Below are positions 49,104 through 57,881 of a stretch of 64,000 nt of DNA, piece after piece (the first letter of the stretch is position 1; each line of letters starts with the position of its first letter). The translations under genes and the position numbers were made by a program. Location: contig JBGUPL010000081.1 of the NCBI GenBank assembly GCA_045130275.1, positions 1 to 64,000 of the forward strand. The letters run 5' to 3'. The notes beneath the pieces were generated by a model, which did no database searches, was not told where the DNA came from, and saw only the letters and a program-made list of their open reading frames with translations. The DNA is from F23-D06 sp045130275. GTDB taxonomy: Bacteria; Bacteroidota; Bacteroidia; Bacteroidales; WCHB1-69.

Positions 49104-50173
49104 TACACGTATTCCTGGATTTCGATTTCCTTGTTCAGGATCATATTGGCATTCAAAGCCATAGCTGCCATTTCGTCTTCGCCGGGATAGACGGCCACGG
49201 GGGCGATCCATTCCACGTATTTTTTGATGCGGTTGACAACGGGTTTGCCGTAAGCAATACCGCCGGTGAGGATGATGGCATCGACTTTGCCCTTCAGCAC
49301 ACAGGCGTTCTCGCCAATCTGCTTGGCCACTTGGTAGGCGAAAGCTTCCTCAAGGAGATCCGCTTTCGGGTCCCCGGCGATGGCTGCCTTCTCCACGGCG
49401 TAGGCGTCGTTGCTGCCGAAATAGCCCACATAACCGCCTTTGCCGACGAGCATCTTTTGCATATCCTGTTGAGTGTATTTGCCACTGAAACAAGCTTTTA
49501 AGAACTGATTCATCGGCAGTGTTCCGGAACGTTCGGGGGAGAACGGACCCTCGCCGTCCAGCGCCTGGTTCACGTCGATGACCTTGCCCTTCTCGTGTGC
49601 ACCGACACTCACGCCGCCACCCATGTGGGTGATGATGAGGTTGAGATCCTCATAGCGTTTGCCATTGTCCTTTGCGTACATACGGCCGATGGCCTTGTGG
49701 TTGAGGGCGTGGAAGATGGACTGCCGTTCAAAATCGGGGTGGCCGGAGATGCGGGCGATCTCGTTCATCTCGTCAACCATCACCGGGTCGGCGATGTAGG
49801 CGCATTCCAGTCCGATGTATTTGGCGATGCTGTCGGCGATGAGGCCACCGAGGTTGCAGGCGTGCTGGCCGCTGTAGCCCATCTTAAGGTGTTCGAGCAT
49901 CAAATCGTTAACTCTGTAAACACCTGATTTAAGAGGTTTTACGAGGCCGCCGCGACCCATCACGATGGAAATGTCGTGCAGGTTGATGCCTTCTGCCTCC
50001 AAAGTGGAGGTGATGATGTTCTTGCGGAATTCATACTGGTCGGCAATCGTGGCGAATTGCGACAGCTCTTCCGTAGAATGCTTGATATTTTTCAGGAAAA
50101 TCTGCTCGCTGCCGTCGAAGATGGCAACTTTGGTGGAGGTGGCTCCTGGATTGATGGCAAGAATTTTCTTCAT
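49103..50173 (-). CDS. buk: Butyrate kinase
   Basis: 356 residues. Acetokinase family: INPGATSTKVAIFDG phosphate loop, ARISGHPDFERQSIFHALNHK, ITHMGGGVSVGAHEKG, DGEGPFSPERSGTLP and ILTGGIAYGKPV. Produces butyrate + ATP from butyryl-phosphate, consistent with a fermentative anaerobe. The usual partner phosphate butyryltransferase (ptb) is not in the window; branched-chain acyl kinase activity is an alternative. Operon with nadK. Confidence 0.95.
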   Translation of the reverse strand: MKKILAINPGATSTKVAIFDGSEQIFLKNIKHSTEELSQFATIADQYEFRKNIITSTLEAEGINLHDISIVMGRGGLVKPLKSGVYRVNDLMLEHLKMGYSGQHACNLGGLIADSIAKYIGLECAYIADPVMVDEMNEIARISGHPDFERQSIFHALNHKAIGRMYAKDNGKRYEDLNLIITHMGGGVSVGAHEKGKVIDVNQALDGEGPFSPERSGTLPMNQFLKACFSGKYTQQDMQKMLVGKGGYVGYFGSNDAYAVEKAAIAGDPKADLLEEAFAYQVAKQIGENACVLKGKVDAIILTGGIAYGKPVVNRIKKYVEWIAPVAVYPGEDEMAAMALNANMILNKEIEIQEYV

Positions 50174-50219
50174 ATTCTATACTATTGGGTTAATACTTAA
50201 TTTTGTTCAAAAAACAATC

Positions 50220-50618
50220 TTATTCACCGCTCGGGCTGTTCCCGGTGGAAATTCTCACAGCGGGACTGTAGGAGAGACCTGCGCTGTTCTTCACGTAGGC
50301 ACACACGTAGTAGGCGGTATCCACCATCGGCAGGGTGAAAGTTGCCGAGAAAGTGTCCACTTCAGAATAGCCGTTGACTTTCACTTGTGTGGTGTAGATG
50401 TCCGTGAGTGACAACGGGCAGAACAGGCTATAGCAAAAGCCCTGCTCCATATAGTAATCGCAGCCGCCATTGTCGGTGACCAACGCGGTGACAGTCAACT
50501 GTTTGTTCTTGTAGTCCGTGTCGGTGATAGTGGATACTGCGGTGCCGAATTTGGTGCAGCCGGCAAGCAAGAGGGCGGCGCAAAAACAAAGTGTCGTTAA
50601 TCTTTTCAGCTGTTTCAT
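50220..50618 (-). CDS. Lipoprotein of unknown function
   Basis: 132 residues. Lipobox LLAGC (Cys21). Mature part is a likely FN3-like beta-sandwich (VTALVTDNGGCDYYMEQGF, TFTLPMVDTAYYVCAYVKNS), with 'AYVKNSAGLSYSPAV' as the typical end of an FN3 fold. Three cysteines could be disulfide-bonded. Own TATATTTG element at 50641-50648. Confidence 0.7.
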   Translation of the reverse strand: MKQLKRLTTLCFCAALLLAGCTKFGTAVSTITDTDYKNKQLTVTALVTDNGGCDYYMEQGFCYSLFCPLSLTDIYTTQVKVNGYSEVDTFSATFTLPMVDTAYYVCAYVKNSAGLSYSPAVRISTGNSPSGE

Positions 50619-50640
50619 CTTCTATAAAATTTCGCGGTGG

Positions 50641-50648
50641 CAAATATA
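50641..50648 (-). promoter_or_regulatory. -7 element for FN3-like lipoprotein
   Basis: TATATTTG on the minus strand, 22 bp before the start. Confidence 0.5.
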
Positions 50649-50666
50649 CAAAAATTTCACACATCC

Positions 50667-50700
50667 GGCTTTTAGCTATTCGCTTTTGGCTTTTAGCTGT
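50667..50700. repeat. GGCTTTTAGCT repeats between lipoprotein and trxA
   Basis: GGCTTTTAGCTATTCGCTTT and GGCTTTTAGCTGTC: related to the AGCCAAT/AGCTAAT heptamers seen elsewhere. It separates two divergent promoters. Confidence 0.6.
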
Positions 50701-50716
50701 CAAACAAAAAAAAATG

Positions 50717-50724
50717 TATCTTTG
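50717..50724 (+). promoter_or_regulatory. -7 element for trxA
   Basis: TATCTTTG, 29 bp before ATG 50754. Confidence 0.65.
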
Positions 50725-50753
50725 CGGCTTAATATTTTAAAACCTGTAATACT

Positions 50754-51068
50754 ATGGCATTAGCAATTAACAATGAGAATTTTGAGACCCTGATTAAGGG
50801 CGACAAATTAGTCGTCATCGATTTCTGGGCAACCTGGTGCGGCCCGTGCAGAAGCATCGCTCCCATCGTGGAGGAGGTCGCCGCCGAGTTTGAAGGCAAA
50901 GCCGTGATCGGCAAGTGCGACACCGACGAGAACGGCGACATCGCCATGCAGTTCGGCATCATGAACATCCCCACGCTGGTCTTCATCAAGAACGGCGAGC
51001 TCGTTGACCGTCACGTCGGCGTGATCAAGAAAGAGGAGCTGGTGGCGAAAATCAACCAACATCTGTAA
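50754..51068 (+). CDS. trxA: Thioredoxin
   Basis: 104 residues. Active site WCGPC (Cys29, Cys32) in FWATWCGPCRSIAPIVEEVA, the cis-Pro loop NIPTL, and the 'KNGELVDRHVG' strand. Cytosolic disulfide reductase. A POT transporter gene follows by 27 bp and may be co-transcribed. Confidence 0.95.
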   Translation: MALAINNENFETLIKGDKLVVIDFWATWCGPCRSIAPIVEEVAAEFEGKAVIGKCDTDENGDIAMQFGIMNIPTLVFIKNGELVDRHVGVIKKEELVAKINQHL

Positions 51069-51095
51069 TCTGTCAATTCTTTTAAATTCAACAGT

Positions 51096-52760
51096 ATGAA
51101 TACAGCTTTATTAATTTGTATCATCGGAACGATTGTCATCATTCCGTTTTTGATTTACTATGTGCGTGAGGCCAAGCTGCATCACCCTAAGGGCTTGATT
51201 GCCGCTGCTTTGAGCAACATGGGCGAGCGTTTTGGTTACTACATCATGAACGCCGTGCTCCTACTCTTCCTCGTCTCCAAATTCGGCTTGCCCGACGGCA
51301 CCGCTGGCGTCATCTATTCCGTCTTCTACTTCGGTATCTACGTGCTGAGCTTGGTGGGCGGTATCATCGCCGACAAGACCCAGAACTACAACAAAACCAT
51401 CCAATGGGGTTTGATCATCATGGCCATCGGCTACGTGGTGATGGCTATCCCGTTGTTCAGCAAGACCGCCGAGGGCGCTATCCTCGACAGCGGCGCAGGT
51501 TGGTGGACCATCCTCATCATCACCTGTATGGCGTTGTTGTTCATCGCTTTCGGTAACGGTTTGTTCAAAGGTAACTTGCAGGCTATCGTCGGCAAATTGT
51601 ACGATGAGTTTGAAGCCGAGGCTGCCAAGAAAGGCCCCGAGGCTCTCGCGGAAGCCAAGGATCGTCGCGATTCCGGTTTCCAGATTTTCTACGTTTTCAT
51701 CAACATCGGCGGTTTCTTTGCCCCGTTCATCGCCCCGTTCCTCCGCGAATGGTGGCTGAAGGCGCATCACCTCATCTATAACGCCGACATGTCCGGTCTC
51801 TGCCACCAGTTCCTCGCTGATGGCCAAGCAACCCAGAAGTTCACTGAAACGATGGCCGCAGTACTGCAACCCGGCTACAATTTCACTGACACTGCCGCTT
51901 TCTGCTCTGACTATATCACCGTGTTCAACCAAGGTGTGCACTTCTCCTTCATCGCTTCTGTTTTGGCAATGGCCATTTCATTGGTTATTTTCCTGACCAA
52001 CAAGTACAAACTGCCGCAGCCGGCCAAAAAACAGCAAGCTGAAGTGGTGGAATACACCGCAGAGGAGAAACTCGCCATGGCAAAGGAAATCAAACAACGT
52101 TTGTATGCTTTGTTTGCAGTATTGGGTATTGCTGTCTTCTTCTGGTTCTCTTTCCACCAGAACGGTCAGTCTTTGTCTGTGTTCGCCCGCGACTTCGTGC
52201 AAACGGAAAAGATTGCTCCCGAGATTTGGCAAGCTTTGAACCCGTTCTTCGTGATTGTGCTCACGCCTATCATCATGGTCGTTTTTGCGGCTCTGGCTCG
52301 CAGAGGAAAACCCATCTCCACGCCTCGCAAGATTGCCATCGGTATGGCTATCGCTGGATGTGCATATCTTTTCCTGATGATTATCTCCATCGTGAACAAT
52401 TATCCGTCAGGTACAGAGTTCCGCGCTATGGATGCTGCACAGATGCTCGCCGCTGGTCTTGCCAAAGCCGCTCCTTGGGTGTTGCTTGTCACCTATTTCT
52501 TCCTGACCGTTGCTGAACTGTTCATCTCCCCGCTGGGTCTGTCGTTCGTCTCCAAGGTGGCTCCGCGCCACATGGTAGGCTTGTGTCAGGGTTTGTGGCT
52601 TGGTGCCACCGCTCTCGGCAACCTGCTGATCTGGCTTGGCCCTGTGATGTACAATGCTTGGCCGATCAAATACTGCTGGGCTGTGTTCGCCGTGGTCTGC
52701 TTCGTTTCCATGGCCATCATGCTCGGCATGGTGAAATGGCTGGAGCGCGTGACGAAATAG
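51096..52760 (+). CDS. POT/PTR2-family peptide transporter
   Basis: 554 residues, about 12-14 membrane helices. MGERFGYYIMNAVLLLFLV carries the ERFxYY motif of proton-coupled oligopeptide transporters, and NIGGFFAPFIAPFLREWW matches the 'FYxxiNxGs' helix region. It imports di- and tripeptides using the proton gradient. A long loop around 160-180 and 230-260 is larger than in E. coli DtpA. Terminator at 52786-52815. Confidence 0.88.
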   Translation: MNTALLICIIGTIVIIPFLIYYVREAKLHHPKGLIAAALSNMGERFGYYIMNAVLLLFLVSKFGLPDGTAGVIYSVFYFGIYVLSLVGGIIADKTQNYNKTIQWGLIIMAIGYVVMAIPLFSKTAEGAILDSGAGWWTILIITCMALLFIAFGNGLFKGNLQAIVGKLYDEFEAEAAKKGPEALAEAKDRRDSGFQIFYVFINIGGFFAPFIAPFLREWWLKAHHLIYNADMSGLCHQFLADGQATQKFTETMAAVLQPGYNFTDTAAFCSDYITVFNQGVHFSFIASVLAMAISLVIFLTNKYKLPQPAKKQQAEVVEYTAEEKLAMAKEIKQRLYALFAVLGIAVFFWFSFHQNGQSLSVFARDFVQTEKIAPEIWQALNPFFVIVLTPIIMVVFAALARRGKPISTPRKIAIGMAIAGCAYLFLMIISIVNNYPSGTEFRAMDAAQMLAAGLAKAAPWVLLVTYFFLTVAELFISPLGLSFVSKVAPRHMVGLCQGLWLGATALGNLLIWLGPVMYNAWPIKYCWAVFAVVCFVSMAIMLGMVKWLERVTK

Positions 52761-52785
52761 TCTGTTCTTACCATAAATATAAGAT

Positions 52786-52815
52786 GAGACCTGTCGGAAG
52801 ATAGGTCTCTTTTTT
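52786..52815 (+). terminator. Terminator after POT transporter
   Basis: GAGACCT 52786-52792 pairs with AGGTCTC 52803-52809; six T follow at 52810-52815. Confidence 0.8.
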
Positions 52816-52821
52816 AATGTA

Positions 52822-52890
52822 GAATTAAGAATGAAGAATTAAGAATGAAGAATGAAGAATGTAGAATGAAGAGTGTAGAATATGGAGTGT
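52822..52890 (+). repeat. AGAATGA heptamer array
   Basis: AGAATTA, AGAATGA, AGAATTA, AGAATGA, AGAATGA, AGAATGT, AGAATGA, AGAGTGT, AGAATAT: nine consecutive 7-bp units with a fixed AGAAT core. Located after the transporter terminator and before the next promoter. Confidence 0.8.
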
Positions 52891-52945
52891 TTGGAGGAGG
52901 TTGATATTTTTCGTTGTTTGAAGGGCGTGGAGTCTCAAAAAAATA

Positions 52946-52953
52946 TATTTTTG
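52946..52953 (+). promoter_or_regulatory. -7 element for OMP gene
   Basis: TATTTTTG, 35 bp before ATG 52989. Confidence 0.55.
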
Positions 52954-52988
52954 CTGTCGATTTTGTGAGATAATCTAATTAATCGTAT

Positions 52989-53672
52989 ATGAGCAAAAAA
53001 GTTTTTCAGGTTTTGGGGCTGTTTGTCTTTTTGTGTATGTTGGCCCTGACCGCCAGCGCCCAGTGGTCGTTAGGCATCAAAGGCGGGTGGGATTACACCT
53101 CCATCACGCGGTCCAACGCGGGTCGAATTGATGAAACCTATTCTCCGCTAAGCGGTTACGATGTCGGCATACAGGCCCGTTACGGTTTCACCGACTGGTT
53201 CGCCCTCCGCGCCGACCTCAGCGTGATGCGCCGCTCCCACCGCATGGACCGCCACCTCGACTACCTCGATTCGCTCTACACCGAGCATCATAACCTCTAC
53301 CTGATGCTTCCGGTGTTGGCCGACTTCTCCTTCGGAGGCGAGCATTTCCGCGGCCATGCCATGCTCGGCGGCTATGTCGGCTATTGGCTGCAAGACCATA
53401 TCAAGGGCAAAACTTACTGGATGACAGACTATTGCATGTATTACAACCCCTTTGACGAAAAGCGTCTGTTCACGCAGGAGGACCGCCGTTTCAATGCCGG
53501 ATTAGTTGGAGGTCTTGGCCTGAGCTACCGTTTCACCGAGCATTGGGGCCTCAACCTCGACGCACTCTACTACTACGACCTCGTCAGCCACCGCCGCAGC
53601 TCCCCGCACCTCCGCGACCCCCGTTACCTTAGCACGTTGTCTGTCACCTTTGGCGCATCATACGTTTTCTAG
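52989..53672 (+). CDS. Outer-membrane beta-barrel protein (OMP_b-brl type)
   Basis: 227 residues. Signal peptide (MSKKVFQVLGLFVFLCMLALTASAQ) followed by alternating strands (WSLGIKGGWDYTSI, YDVGIQARYGFTDWFALRADLS, GVLFGGHAMLGGYVGYWL type) and the terminal TLSVTFGASYVF with C-terminal Phe. Resembles eight-strand PorT-like barrels of Bacteroidota. The TAG stop begins a GGCAACA heptamer array. Confidence 0.78.
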   Translation: MSKKVFQVLGLFVFLCMLALTASAQWSLGIKGGWDYTSITRSNAGRIDETYSPLSGYDVGIQARYGFTDWFALRADLSVMRRSHRMDRHLDYLDSLYTEHHNLYLMLPVLADFSFGGEHFRGHAMLGGYVGYWLQDHIKGKTYWMTDYCMYYNPFDEKRLFTQEDRRFNAGLVGGLGLSYRFTEHWGLNLDALYYYDLVSHRRSSPHLRDPRYLSTLSVTFGASYVF

Positions 53673-53710
53673 GCAATAGGCAACAGGCAACAGGCAACAG
53701 ATAACAGGCG
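53670..53710 (+). repeat. GGCAACA heptamer array at OMP stop
   Basis: TAGGCAA TAGGCAA CAGGCAA CAGGCAA CAGATAA: 7-bp period, starting exactly at the TAG stop. Confidence 0.75.
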
Positions 53711-53726
53711 AATGATTTAAGACATT

Positions 53727-53770
53727 TTCCTTGAGCAGCCCCGATAGGGGCAAGAGCTTGGTAGAGCAAT
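53727..53770 (+). repeat. Family B element, copy at 53.7 kb
   Basis: TTCCTTGAGCAGCCCCGATA then GGGGCAAGAGCTTGGTAGAG. Hairpin GCCCC-GATA-GGGGC. Same position relative to the preceding heptamer array as at 35549. Confidence 0.7.
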
Positions 53771-53822
53771 ATGTTTCAAATGGCAATTAATCACGAATTT
53801 TGATGGATAAGAATCAAATATC

Positions 53823-55088
53823 ATGAAAAAAATCATCACAATAGTAGCAATACTCGTCCTGGTATTCACCTCCTGCCGCAAGGAGGCCGACCACATGCCC
53901 TACATCGGCGAGAACGGCAAATTAGCCTACAGCACCTACACCGAACAGTTCGACTACCTCTGGAGAGTCCTCAGCACGGGTTATGTTTTCTGGGATGTCG
54001 ATACCACCGACTGGGATGCGATGTACGAACGTTATCTTCCTGCATTCCAAAAACTTGATGAAAAGTACGAACAACAGGGTTACGTGCCGACGGATGAGTT
54101 GCAGACCCTCTATACGGGCTTGGTGGGCGGTCTGGTTGACCATCATCTGACATTCAGAGTCAAGAATTTGCATCCGGCACCCAGTGATCAAAGCTCTGCG
54201 GTGAGTGTCACCCCGTACGCGTTGGAGATCCCCACCCGCGACTACTATTACGAGTCGGCTGGCGAAGAAAATCAGGGAATCCAAATTTTCCTGCAAAACA
54301 TTGAGAATCAATATACTGTCGAAACGCACGAGTCGTGCGTGGCGTATGCACCCGAGTTAGGGATGACCATCACATACCACTATATCCTTTTCCGTTTGCC
54401 TGACGGTCGGAAGATTCCCTACCTGTGGCAGTCTTCGGCGGGTATCACGCCGGTGATGCTTCAAGGGGGCGATGGGGCGCGGTTGTTGGACCACTACTTC
54501 CGGGCCATTATGGAGACTCCCCGCGAGCAGTTGGCCGGCATCATCCTCGACAACCGCTGCAACCGAGGCGGCTACCAGGACGATCTTGACTACTTGGTCG
54601 GCAGTTATCTCAACCAGAAAACGGAGATTATCAAAACGCGTTACAAAGAAGGCCCTGGTCGTTACGAATATTCCCCGTGGACTTCTTATTGCCAGAGCCC
54701 GATTACTCGCTACCATCGTGATATCACGGCGGAAAACATCCCATACGTTGTGCTTTGCGATATCAATTCGGTGAGTATGGGTGAAATCGAGCCGATGGTC
54801 ATCAAGGCGGTGCTGCCCACGGCGCATACCATCGGCGAGCGCACGCACGGCGGCACGGGACCGCTGCAGCCTGCCAACTGCATCGACCTCAACTACGGCG
54901 GTCCGTTCGGAACTTCGAATCTGTCTGTGGGACACTACGTCTATACCTCCACCTTCGAGGCGCAGATCAGCGGCAAAGTCTGGGAGGGCATCGGCCACAC
55001 CCCCGACGAGATCGTCCTCCGCAAAGACCACAACGGCGATTTCAAACCGCAATTGGACGCGGCGTTGGAATATATTATCGGCTATTAA
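53823..55088 (+). CDS. S41-family peptidase lipoprotein
   Basis: 421 residues. Lipobox VFTSC (Cys18). The N-terminal ~130 residues contain the helical tail-interacting region (TEQFDYLWRVLSTGYVFWDV). The C-terminal S41 domain shows LAGIILDNRCNRGGYQDDLD ('iiDlRnNgGG' region), then LCDINSVSMGEI with a Ser in the place of the catalytic serine, and ERTHGGTGP. A PDZ domain is not clear. It would process periplasmic or surface proteins; catalytic Lys could not be placed. Ends inside a heptamer array (CGGCTATTAACTATTAGC). Confidence 0.8.
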   Translation: MKKIITIVAILVLVFTSCRKEADHMPYIGENGKLAYSTYTEQFDYLWRVLSTGYVFWDVDTTDWDAMYERYLPAFQKLDEKYEQQGYVPTDELQTLYTGLVGGLVDHHLTFRVKNLHPAPSDQSSAVSVTPYALEIPTRDYYYESAGEENQGIQIFLQNIENQYTVETHESCVAYAPELGMTITYHYILFRLPDGRKIPYLWQSSAGITPVMLQGGDGARLLDHYFRAIMETPREQLAGIILDNRCNRGGYQDDLDYLVGSYLNQKTEIIKTRYKEGPGRYEYSPWTSYCQSPITRYHRDITAENIPYVVLCDINSVSMGEIEPMVIKAVLPTAHTIGERTHGGTGPLQPANCIDLNYGGPFGTSNLSVGHYVYTSTFEAQISGKVWEGIGHTPDEIVLRKDHNGDFKPQLDAALEYIIGY

Positions 55089-55186
55089 CTATTAGCTTTT
55101 GGCTATTAGCCAATTCCCCTGGCCCTCTTAATAGGGTAGTTTGCTTTTGCATGCCAATTGCAAATAGCCAACAGCCAATAGCCAAA
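55078..55186. repeat. TATTAGC / AGCCAAT repeats after S41 gene
   Basis: 55083-55113 (AACTATTAGCTTTTGGCTAT type) contains the S41 stop at 55086-55088. 55160-55186 has CAAATAGCCAACAGCCAATA. The two parts are partly complementary and could pair. They lie directly before the pepP promoter. Confidence 0.65.
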
Positions 55187-55192
55187 AAATAG

Positions 55193-55200
55193 TATCTTTG
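55193..55200 (+). promoter_or_regulatory. -7 element for pepP
   Basis: TATCTTTG, 42 bp before ATG 55243. The ORF start TTG at 55198 overlaps it and is therefore not the translation start. Confidence 0.6.
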
Positions 55201-55242
55201 CCGTCGCATTTTCGAAATACAGTAATAAAAACGTCAAATAAT

Positions 55243-56640
55243 ATGAACCCCTTATTCGAACCCCAGGTTTATCAGAACAGAAGAGAGAAACTGACGGCGG
55301 CTGTCAAGAACGGTATCGCCGTGTTTTTGGGCAACCATGAAGCCCCGATGAACTATCCCGACAATACCTATAACTTCCGTCAGGACAGTGATTTCCTCTA
55401 TTTCTTCGGACTTTCCATCGCCGACATCGCGGCCGTCATCGACTTCGATGCGCACCAGTCGATCATTTTCGGCAACGACTTCACCATCGACGACATCATC
55501 TGGATGGGCGATCAACCGACGATTGCCTCTTTGGCCGAGAAGGTTGGCGTGACGGAGACCCGTCCGTTCGCGCAGCTCGCTGAGTTCATCCAGCAGGCTC
55601 AGGCACAGGGTCGCAAGGTGCACTTCACCCCGCAATATCGCGGCGACAACCAGATCCTGATGGCCAACCTTACCGGCGTTGATGTCAACCACATTCGCGA
55701 GGCCGCCTCTTTGGACCTGATCATGGGCATCGTGAACCTTCGTTCCGCGAAGGAGCAGTGCGAAATCGATGAGATGGACAAGGCCTGCGAGATTGGTGTG
55801 AAGATGCACACCGCCGTGATGCGTCGCTGCGTGGAGGGTGAGTCCGAGCGCGAACTGGCCGGCTTGGCAGAAGGCATTGCCCTGTCGTACGGCAACGGCA
55901 TCTCTTTCCCCGTGATTCTGTCGCAACATGGCGAAACGCTGCACAACCACCTGCACAACGGCATCTTGAAGGCCGGTAATATGCTGCTGATGGACGCAGG
56001 TGCGGAAGGACTGATGAACTACTGCTCCGACTACACGCGCACGCTGCCTGTGAACGGCAAGTTCACCCAGAAACAGCAGGAGATATATGAAATCGTGCTG
56101 AAGGCCAACCTGGATGCCATCGACGCGGCGCACCCGGGTATGTACAATAAAGAACTGCACCGTCTCTCTTGTGAGGTTATCGCCCAGGGACTCAAAGACT
56201 TGGGTTTGATGAAAGGCGATGTAAAGGAGGCCGTGGAGTTGGGCGCACACGCTCTTTTCATGGTGCACGGCTTGGGTCACCAAATCGGTTTGGATGTGCA
56301 CGATATGGAAGGTCTGGGGCAGATTTACGTCGGCTACGACGACACCGTGCGTCCGAGCAACATCTTCGGATGGGCGTCGTTGCGCATGGCTCGCGAGCTG
56401 AGACCGGGTTTCGTGGTTTCCATTGAGCCGGGCATCTACTTCATCCCGCACCTCATCGACATCTGGAAGAAGGAGAACAAGTTCGCCGACTTCATCAACT
56501 ACGATGTGGTGGAGAAATACCGCGACTTCGGCGGAATCCGCATCGAGGACGACCTGCTGATCACCGAAACCGGTCACCGCGTATTGGGTCCGCACTTGCC
56601 GAAGGGCGTCGATGAACTGGCGGCAATCATTGGAAAATAA
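55243..56640 (+). CDS. pepP: Xaa-Pro aminopeptidase (M24B)
   Basis: 466 residues from ATG 55243 (MNPLFEPQVYQNRREKL). N-terminal creatinase-like domain (about 1-175) followed by the pita-bread catalytic domain. Metal ligands are visible: MDAGAEGLMNYCSDYTRTLP (two Asp), HGLGHQIGLDVHD (His), SIEPGIYFIP (Glu) and GIRIEDDLLIT (Glu). It removes an N-terminal residue before proline and needs Mn/Co. Confidence 0.93.
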   Translation: MNPLFEPQVYQNRREKLTAAVKNGIAVFLGNHEAPMNYPDNTYNFRQDSDFLYFFGLSIADIAAVIDFDAHQSIIFGNDFTIDDIIWMGDQPTIASLAEKVGVTETRPFAQLAEFIQQAQAQGRKVHFTPQYRGDNQILMANLTGVDVNHIREAASLDLIMGIVNLRSAKEQCEIDEMDKACEIGVKMHTAVMRRCVEGESERELAGLAEGIALSYGNGISFPVILSQHGETLHNHLHNGILKAGNMLLMDAGAEGLMNYCSDYTRTLPVNGKFTQKQQEIYEIVLKANLDAIDAAHPGMYNKELHRLSCEVIAQGLKDLGLMKGDVKEAVELGAHALFMVHGLGHQIGLDVHDMEGLGQIYVGYDDTVRPSNIFGWASLRMARELRPGFVVSIEPGIYFIPHLIDIWKKENKFADFINYDVVEKYRDFGGIRIEDDLLITETGHRVLGPHLPKGVDELAAIIGK

Positions 56641-56672
56641 GGCTGTCACGCAGTTGAAAACAAAGGTCACTT

Positions 56673-57224
56673 ATGGCCTCGCTTTGGCAGCTTTTCTGGT
56701 CATTTTTTAAAATCGGCACCTTCACCATCGGTGGTGGATACGCCATGATCCCGCTGATGGAGAAGGAGCTGGTTGACCGGCATCGTTGGCTTACCGGCGA
56801 GGAGTTCTTGGACATTATCGCCTTGTCGCAGACGATGCCGGGCATCTTTGCCGCGAACATGGCTGTGCATATTGGATGGCGGATGCGAGGCGTTCCCGGG
56901 GCGGTCATCGCGTTGCTGGGTAATATCTTGGTGCCGATTCTGATTATCCTCGCCCTTGCGATGGGATTGCACTATTTACAGGGCAATGCCGTTGTGGAGG
57001 CGGTTTTCAAAGGGGTGCGCCCCGTTGTGGTTGCGCTCATCGCCGCCCCGGTGTTTCGTATGGCTAAGACGGCCAAAATATCTTGCTATAACTTCTGGAT
57101 TCCCCTAGTGGCAGTGTTGCTTATCTGGTTGCTTGGTGTCTCCCCGATTTGGGTGATTTTGGCGGCGAGCATAGGTGGTTTCATTTATGGTAAATATCTG
57201 GAAAAGAAGGAGGTGCGGTCATGA
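56673..57224 (+). CDS. Chromate transporter, N-half (ChrA-like)
   Basis: 183 residues, six hydrophobic segments. The FFKIGTFTIGGGYAMIPLME motif (glycine-rich GGGYAMIP) is the ChrA family signature, with LSQTMPGIFAANMAVHIGWR. In many bacteria the two repeat halves are joined; here they are separate genes overlapping by 4 bp (ATGA). Function in chromate export is inferred from the name only; sulfate or other anion handling is possible. Confidence 0.9.
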   Translation: MASLWQLFWSFFKIGTFTIGGGYAMIPLMEKELVDRHRWLTGEEFLDIIALSQTMPGIFAANMAVHIGWRMRGVPGAVIALLGNILVPILIILALAMGLHYLQGNAVVEAVFKGVRPVVVALIAAPVFRMAKTAKISCYNFWIPLVAVLLIWLLGVSPIWVILAASIGGFIYGKYLEKKEVRS

Positions 57225-57802
57225 TTTTCTGGAAATTGTTCTATACATTCTGCAAAATCGGCATCTTTAACTTCGGGGGCGGATATGCTATGTTGGCACT
57301 CATCCAGAATGAAGTGGTGGAGAAAAACGGCTGGATGACTTCAGCTGAATTCACAGACATCGTGGCCACGAGCCAGGTCACCCCCGGACCTATTGGTATC
57401 AACGTGGCTACCTATTCAGGCTATACTGCCGTGATAAACGCGGGTTACGATCCGTTTTGGGGTGTGATGGGCGCGTTTTTGGCTTCCTTTTCTGTGGTTC
57501 TCCTTCCATTTTTGCTGATGTTGATTGTCGGTCGGTTTATTTTGAAACACAAAGACAATCCTGTCATGAAGACCGTGATGTCAGTGCTTAAACTGGCTGT
57601 CGTCGGACTTATTGCCGCCGCCGCCGCTTTGCTGGTGACCCCCGAGACCTTTGGTGTATGGACAGTAAATCCGCTGCAGTTTATCCTTAGCATTGCTCTT
57701 TTTGCCGCTGCTTTTTTCGCTTCTTTGAAATGGAAAACCAGCCCCATCCTGTTGATTGTATTGGCGGGATCGGTGGGGTTTGTGGTGTACTACTTAATGT
57801 AG
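57221..57802 (+). CDS. Chromate transporter, C-half (ChrA-like)
   Basis: 193 residues, six membrane segments, with FCKIGIFNFGGGYAMLALIQ and SQVTPGPIGINVATYSGY, the second copy of the ChrA motif. Together with the preceding gene it forms a two-subunit transporter. The starts overlap (57221-57224). Downstream, azlD ends convergently about 75 bp away, separated by AATTCGC repeats. Confidence 0.9.
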   Translation: MIFWKLFYTFCKIGIFNFGGGYAMLALIQNEVVEKNGWMTSAEFTDIVATSQVTPGPIGINVATYSGYTAVINAGYDPFWGVMGAFLASFSVVLLPFLLMLIVGRFILKHKDNPVMKTVMSVLKLAVVGLIAAAAALLVTPETFGVWTVNPLQFILSIALFAAAFFASLKWKTSPILLIVLAGSVGFVVYYLM

Positions 57803-57834
57803 AATTATGAATGATTGCGCGGAAATGTAAGTCA

Positions 57835-57881
57835 ATCCTTAATTCGCAAAATTCGTAAAATTCGCCGATAATTCGCCGTTA
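57835..57881. repeat. AATTCGC-type repeats at azlD stop
   Basis: On the minus strand, TAACGGCGAATTATCGGCGA, then AATTTTACG and AATTTTGCG: GCGAATT/ACGAATT motifs with ~10-bp spacing, starting at the azlD stop codon. Confidence 0.55.

Noticed and set aside
49104..49211. 36-residue extension of nadK
   Set aside because: It lies inside buk and has no family counterpart; the start at 49103 overlaps the buk stop as expected for coupling.
55252..56670. 472-residue minus-strand ORF opposite pepP
   Set aside because: Antisense of a complete M24B enzyme; no start region or domain of its own.
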